Shown one piece after another: positions 17,291 to 20,160 of a stretch of DNA of 20,160 bases; positions within the stretch are counted from its first letter, which is position 1, and the number at the start of each line of letters is the position of its first letter. The notes under the pieces are model-generated. The model was not told the origin of the DNA, did not search any database, and saw nothing but the letters and a program-made list of their open reading frames with translations. A program made the translations under genes and the position numbers. Source of the stretch: Chara braunii (Eukaryota; Streptophyta; Charophyceae; Charales; Characeae); contig BFEA01000314.1 in NCBI GenBank assembly GCA_003427395.1, forward strand, positions 456,866 through 477,025, in the 5' to 3' direction.

Positions 17291-18480
17291 GTCCGCCGTT
17301 GTATTTTTTGTGGCACTGGTGCATATTTAGGACTGTGCGATATTGGTGCGTGGACCGACGACACGACATGGAGTGAGTGCACACGGTGATTGTTGGGGCT
17401 TGCGTTACTTGCGATTTAACGTCGGGGGTCACCTTTATTTTATTTTTTTGTGCAAACGGTGTTGATCTTTAAGATTATCTTGTATTGTGGGCGATGGTAT
17501 GAGACTGTCCGGGATCACTTGGGACCATTTTGGGACCAATTAGGATCAACTTGAAGTTAGGACATGGGCGGTTGTATTGGCTATTGTGAGCGGACGTGGT
17601 GATTTGAGGCGGCGTGGACTTGCGGTTAGTTTGAGAGTATCCTTGGTGGTTAAGGTGCAATGGGGCCTACATTGGGACTCTCTGAGGCATTTCGGAGCAT
17701 GTGAGACTTATTCTTGGGAACACCCTCCTGAAGGGTTATCCCACTTAAATCCTCTCAATGAGCCTGACTCACTTGGGGACGGATCGGACCGGCGTTTGGT
17801 GGAATGACCACAACTTGTGAAGTTGTGGGTCACATATTTTCAGCTTCAAGGGTGGTTATGCTTTACTCTTATTGAAATATTACTCGTTTTTTTTTTTTGA
17901 GTCGATTCAAACTTCATTCAAGGTCAGTTGATTGACTCATATTTCCCTTCACACCTGTGTGAACCCACACTTTGCTCGACCCTATTTGTCTTGAATGTTC
18001 GAAAGAAAAGGCAGAGAAAAGTTGTTCGAGACATGCATGTGAACGGAAAGGTCAAACTTTGGTATGGGGTTGTATTGGATTCTTTTGGATTTGTTTGTCT
18101 TGCGTGACATGCAGGCAGGTAGAACAATGCTTGCAAAGGAGGTTGATTGCGTCTACATGGGTGATGAAAAATATTATTTTTTTTCTACTTTTCACCTACC
18201 TGCTTGTTAAAATGACTTATTGTTTCGAAAAACGTTAATTTTGAGTGCACCATAAAACGAATTCGATTGAAATAAAGCAGATAAGGTCAAATGGACTGAG
18301 CCTTTTCCCGATGATTGACCCTTTCTATTTTGAATGACCTCATCTACCTACACCTGTCCAAATCATTCTCATTCTCTATCTCCTTCGATTTCTTTTCGTC
18401 CAAGCCACTTTGAGTTTAGGATAAATAAGAATAATTGAAAGTTACTCGCAGTGAAGACATTCTCTTTGTCTACGGAGTAA
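17291..18480. other. Gene-free stretch with one stable hairpin
   Basis: Short frames only (61-88 codons). A perfect 9-bp hairpin ccacaactt-gtg-aagttgtgg lies at 17808-17828. Poly(T) tracts lie near 17220 and 17890. From about 17290 to 17640 the sequence is G/T-rich, and from 18240 it is more C/T-rich. No RNA gene, LTR or domain was recognised. Confidence 0.4.
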
Positions 18481-19107
18481 ATGGGGCATGGGTTCATTGC
18501 TTGAGGAACCGGGCCTGTTATCGACCAGAGTGGACCATTTTACGGGGGGGTACTTCTCCAATTTGGTCGAGACGGTCCGACTTCTGAGATCCGAGTTTTG
18601 CGCTCAGGCGAGGAGGAAGAGTACCCCAGACCACTTCCTAGAGGGAGAGACATGCAACACTTCAAATAATTTACCTGATTAAGAATCATCCGCAAAACAG
18701 TTTGTCGTCCAAAAATATTGGAAACGTATGGAGACAAGTGTGTATACCTAATCTTAGATCAGCAGTAGGGTAAAACAAATGAATTTGGCGGCTCGTCTCA
18801 TCAAGTCAAAATTGAGGCAGTTCGACTATCTTGTCGGTTGCATTGAGGTTATTGTCGAAGTCAACTTTATGCTGCTGGTTTAGTAAAAAAATTATTGAGT
18901 TTGTGTTATTGGATGTACCGTATGATGATTTAATTGTTTTTAGTTATCATGTCGGATTGGATATATATTCCTATCGACTACAGTCAATTCCTTTTCGGGT
19001 AATTATGTATCGTTATTATAAATTTGTCGTAAGTTGTATGTCTGAGGGACTAGGATTAATGCTCGTTTCACGCTTGGTTGAGACTGTCCTACTGTCCTAA
19101 CCCGAAA
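18481..19107. other. Gene-free stretch, nothing recognised
   Basis: Frames of 64 codons (18488-18682) and 89 codons (18831-19100). The latter is hydrophobic and Tyr-rich but resembles no family I know. A G8 tract at about 18542 is notable. No repeats or RNA genes were seen. Confidence 0.35.
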
Positions 19108-19125
19108 ACAACGTACGTACGTTGT
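19108..19125. repeat. Perfect 18-bp palindrome
   Basis: acaacgtacgtacgttgt is its own reverse complement and is followed by a further acaacg. It could be a protein-binding dyad or chance. No context supports a function. Confidence 0.6.
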
Positions 19126-19235
19126 ACAACGAATATTCAGGCACAACTTTTTCAGCGCAAAGATAAGAAAAAGTAAAAAAATTACTAAAAGAAAAACTAC
19201 GAAAAATATAAAAAATAAGAGGGGGATCTTGCATG

Positions 19236-19290
19236 TCCGGGCGAGGTTCCCGGTTTCTCGGTTGCTGTCTGTCAGGGCGAGGTCCCCGGT
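19236..19290. repeat. Direct repeat of ~19 bp at the outer edge of the hairpin
   Basis: tccgggcgaggttcccggt (19236-19254) and tcagggcgaggtccccggt (19272-19290) are 36 bp apart with three mismatches. They sit just outside the left arm of the large inverted repeat. Confidence 0.6.
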
Positions 19291-19655
19291 GAACAATGTC
19301 GCGGCAAGATGTTGTAAGGACTGAATTTCCCGCCTGTATTTGAACGCCCTTATGTGGACAGGTGTAGAAAATCGCAACTTAACTGTTGTTCCCCTTTTCT
19401 GCACTCTACCGAAGATGCCGTCCAGATTCAAGTGTCAAGACCCAAACTCCTTCGATGATCGCCCCCTCATCCCATAAGTTTGCCCCCCATCCAAGAAGTT
19501 CGGGTTTTAATGCCTGAACCTTGACTGCTTCTTCGACAGGTGCTGAAAAGGGGAAAAACAGTTCAGTTGAGATTTTCTACACCTGTCCACCATCGTTTCC
19601 ATATTCATGCGGCAAATCCAAGATATTGGGGACATCTCGACGAACTGTGAAAAAA
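19285..19655. repeat. Large imperfect hairpin, arms ~170 bp
   Basis: The core arms 19354-19405 and 19539-19590 are reverse complements at 47 of 52 positions by hand count. Pairing continues inwards at about 70% (19406-19458 with 19488-19538), leaving a loop of only about 30 bp (19459-19487), and outwards more weakly to about 19289 and 19650. The RNA would form one long, mostly double-stranded foldback on either strand. It could be an inverted-repeat transposable element, a tail-to-tail duplication, or a small-RNA-producing hairpin locus. The overlapping open frames (19003-19431 minus, 19521-19826 plus) have no recognisable domain. Confidence 0.85.
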
Positions 19656-20024
19656 ATGAAGGAAATTAGCAAAAAGAATGTCAAATATAAAAATTTAAGA
19701 CAGACAGTATTTTTGGGCAACAATCAGTCCACATACAGAAGTCAGTGGAGATCTTATTTTTCCTTTGTAACGGGGATTCCTTTTTTTTCTTTTTCTTATT
19801 TTACAACAGGGATTTTCTTGAAGTGAGGTAAGTAAGTCCTTTTAAAGTTTCTTGAAATAAGGTACGTACATTCACTTCGAATTTTTTGAAATTCTTCGAA
19901 CCCCGACGCACCCATCGTGAGAAACGCAGTGAAGTACATGCGCCTACGTATGCCCGCACTTCCAACTCACTTAGAACGGACAGTCAGAGAGGCTTTCTTG
20001 AACTTTGCAAAACAACATCAGTCG
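19656..20024. other. Gene-free stretch with a short near-repeat
   Basis: A-rich then T-rich sequence. ttttcttgaagtgaggtaag (about 19812) and tttcttgaaataaggtacg (about 19849) are related, offset by about 37 bp. A GAG|GTAAGT splice-donor-like motif lies at about 19825. No gene was recognised. Confidence 0.35.
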
Positions 20025-20025
20025 A

Positions 20026-20095
20026 TCGAGAGAGAGAGAGAAAGGAAGCAGGGTTTTACGAGGACAGCGTAAGCCAGAGACCGCTGAAGCGGAGG

Positions 20096-20160
<65 letters not shown>
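20026..20160. repeat. (GA)n microsatellites, the last one truncated by the window end
   Basis: A short (GA)7 tract lies at 20026-20040. A pure (AG)n tract runs from about 20099 to the last base, at least 30 units, and continues beyond the window. The last stretch would be polypurine on the plus strand. Confidence 0.95.

Overview
This looks like eukaryotic nuclear DNA, most likely from the plant (streptophyte) lineage, with no intact protein gene. Two things point there. A U6 snRNA-like 3' half (about 15239-15276) has the plant form of the U6 tail (it reads cgcataaatcgagaaa where animal and yeast U6 differ). There is also a decayed Ty3/gypsy pol whose motifs resemble, from memory, elements I associate with charophyte algae (for example Chara), early land plants and basidiomycete fungi. 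The U6 tail argues against a fungus. The exact organism cannot be fixed from the sequence.

Layout. 1-1899 is AT-rich sequence without a recognisable gene. 1900-3240 is a tandem duplication whose first copy carries an inserted ~347-bp block of minisatellite. 3241-6750 holds only short open frames, including one 153-codon frame with a single stop. 6750-6955 is a 63-bp tandem repeat, and a minus-strand tRNA-derived (SINE-like) head follows at about 7320-7408. 7440-11175 is the clearest element: a + strand Ty3/gypsy remnant in the order gag-like, reverse transcriptase, RNase H, acidic linker, integrase. It has many stops and frameshifts, and no protease or LTR pair was recognised. 11180-13100 is rich in short direct repeats and tRNA B-box-like motifs.

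13100-14950 contains unconvincing open frames. 14957-15280 is an unusual foldback of structural-RNA-like pieces: two U6-like 3' segments in opposite orientation around 5S-like and tRNA-like stretches. A compound (GT)n(GA)n microsatellite (15702-15775) follows, then a short 25S rRNA-like fragment (16166-16236) and a degenerate ~49-bp minisatellite (16916-17290). 19285-19655 is a large imperfect hairpin with arms of about 170 bp. The window ends inside a (GA)n tract.

No genes here appear to work together. The window reads as old, heavily mutated repeat-rich intergenic DNA. The most interesting parts are the U6/tRNA/5S foldback, the long hairpin, and the pattern of conserved Trp-to-stop and Asp-to-Asn changes in the gypsy element.
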